Below, piece by piece: positions 12,388-12,532 of a DNA stretch of 12,532 nt. Position 1 is the first letter of the stretch. Each line of letters starts with the position of its first letter. Location of the stretch: positions 1 through 12,532 of the forward strand of contig CAJUKR010000047.1 of NCBI GenBank assembly GCA_910587025.1, given 5' to 3'. The position numbers and the translations under genes are program-made. The notes under the pieces were generated by a model. That model saw only the letters and a program-made list of their open reading frames with translations. It searched no databases and was not told where the DNA came from. Source of the DNA: an uncultured Christensenellaceae bacterium. Lineage in GTDB: Bacteria > Bacillota > Clostridia > Christensenellales > Pumilibacteraceae.

Positions 12388-12532
12388 ATGCCTCAAAAAA
12401 ACGTTAAAAGAGCATACATGATTTGCGAAACCCCGAAAGCGCTCGAGGCGCTCGGCGTGGACGAGGAGACCGCACGGATGTTTGCGGATAAGTTTTCGTC
12501 CGTGCGGCTTACCGAAAAAACGCGCGCCGCAA
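12388..12532 (+). CDS. Start of an unrecognised protein gene, cut by window edge
   Basis: 48 complete codons from ATG 12388, open to the right edge, preceded by GCGGAGAGA as ribosome site (about 5 nt gap). It begins MPQKNVKRAYMICETPKALE and continues with ALGVDEETARMFADKFSS. The visible part is charged and helical, with no signal peptide or membrane segment. I do not recognise the family. G+C and GCG-rich codons match the native genes to its left. No convincing -10 is seen in the 150-bp gap before it, only a TTGACT at 12350-12355. Confidence 0.7.
   Translation, partial: MPQKNVKRAYMICETPKALEALGVDEETARMFADKFSSVRLTEKTRAA

Noticed and set aside
1..12532. CRISPR arrays, tRNA or rRNA genes, riboswitches
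   Set aside because: No regularly spaced repeats, no cloverleaf with CCA end or rRNA-like segments, and no recognisable riboswitch core were seen on either strand by eye.

Overview
The window looks like a chromosomal stretch of a Bacillota (Clostridia-like) bacterium interrupted by an integrative mobilizable element. Supporting this are the Shine-Dalgarno sites (AGGAGG type), consensus sigma-A promoters, a TnpX/TnpW serine-recombinase module, a MobV (Mob_Pre) relaxase, and a clostridial-type beta clamp. Base composition splits it. Sample lines from about 1-7740 have roughly 40-45% G+C, while dnaN and the genes from about 9590 on reach roughly 55-60% with GCG-rich alanine codons. A short AT-rich islet at about 8880-9550 holds two small regulators.

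Region A (1-2618): an MMPL/RND-family exporter (minus strand, cut by the left edge) diverges from a TetR-type repressor. The 150-bp gap has overlapping face-to-face promoters and a palindromic candidate operator. Region B (2634-7710): a Tn4451-like mobilization and integration module. It contains a protein with a sigma-70 region-4-like HTH (possibly leaderless mRNA), a terminator, an oriT-like hairpin, a MobV relaxase that appears to start at a rare ATT codon, a ribbon-helix-helix protein under a nested palindrome, a TnpW-like ORF with two in-frame TAA codons, and a TnpX-type large serine recombinase overlapping it by ATGA. The exporter/repressor pair shares the module's composition and may be its cargo. 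The left end is not visible, and the right end should lie between the recombinase stop (7634) and the dnaN stop (7757).

Region C (7757-8921): complete dnaN on the minus strand with its own perfect consensus promoter, not next to dnaA here. Region D (8970-9490): two divergent small XRE-type HTH proteins sharing three TACC-N4-GGTA operators, laid out like a miniature phage switch. Region E (9594-12532, plus strand, high G+C): a DtxR-type metalloregulator lacking the C-terminal domain, 3 bp from a PflX-like radical SAM protein. An LPG-synthase-TM/UPF0104-type membrane protein with a long acidic tail follows from a strong promoter, then the start of an unrecognised gene cut by the right edge.

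The most interesting signals are the relaxase start codon together with its altered nucleophile position, the three-operator XRE switch, the disrupted tnpW, the nested operator over the RHH gene, and the self-contained dnaN promoter beside the insertion.
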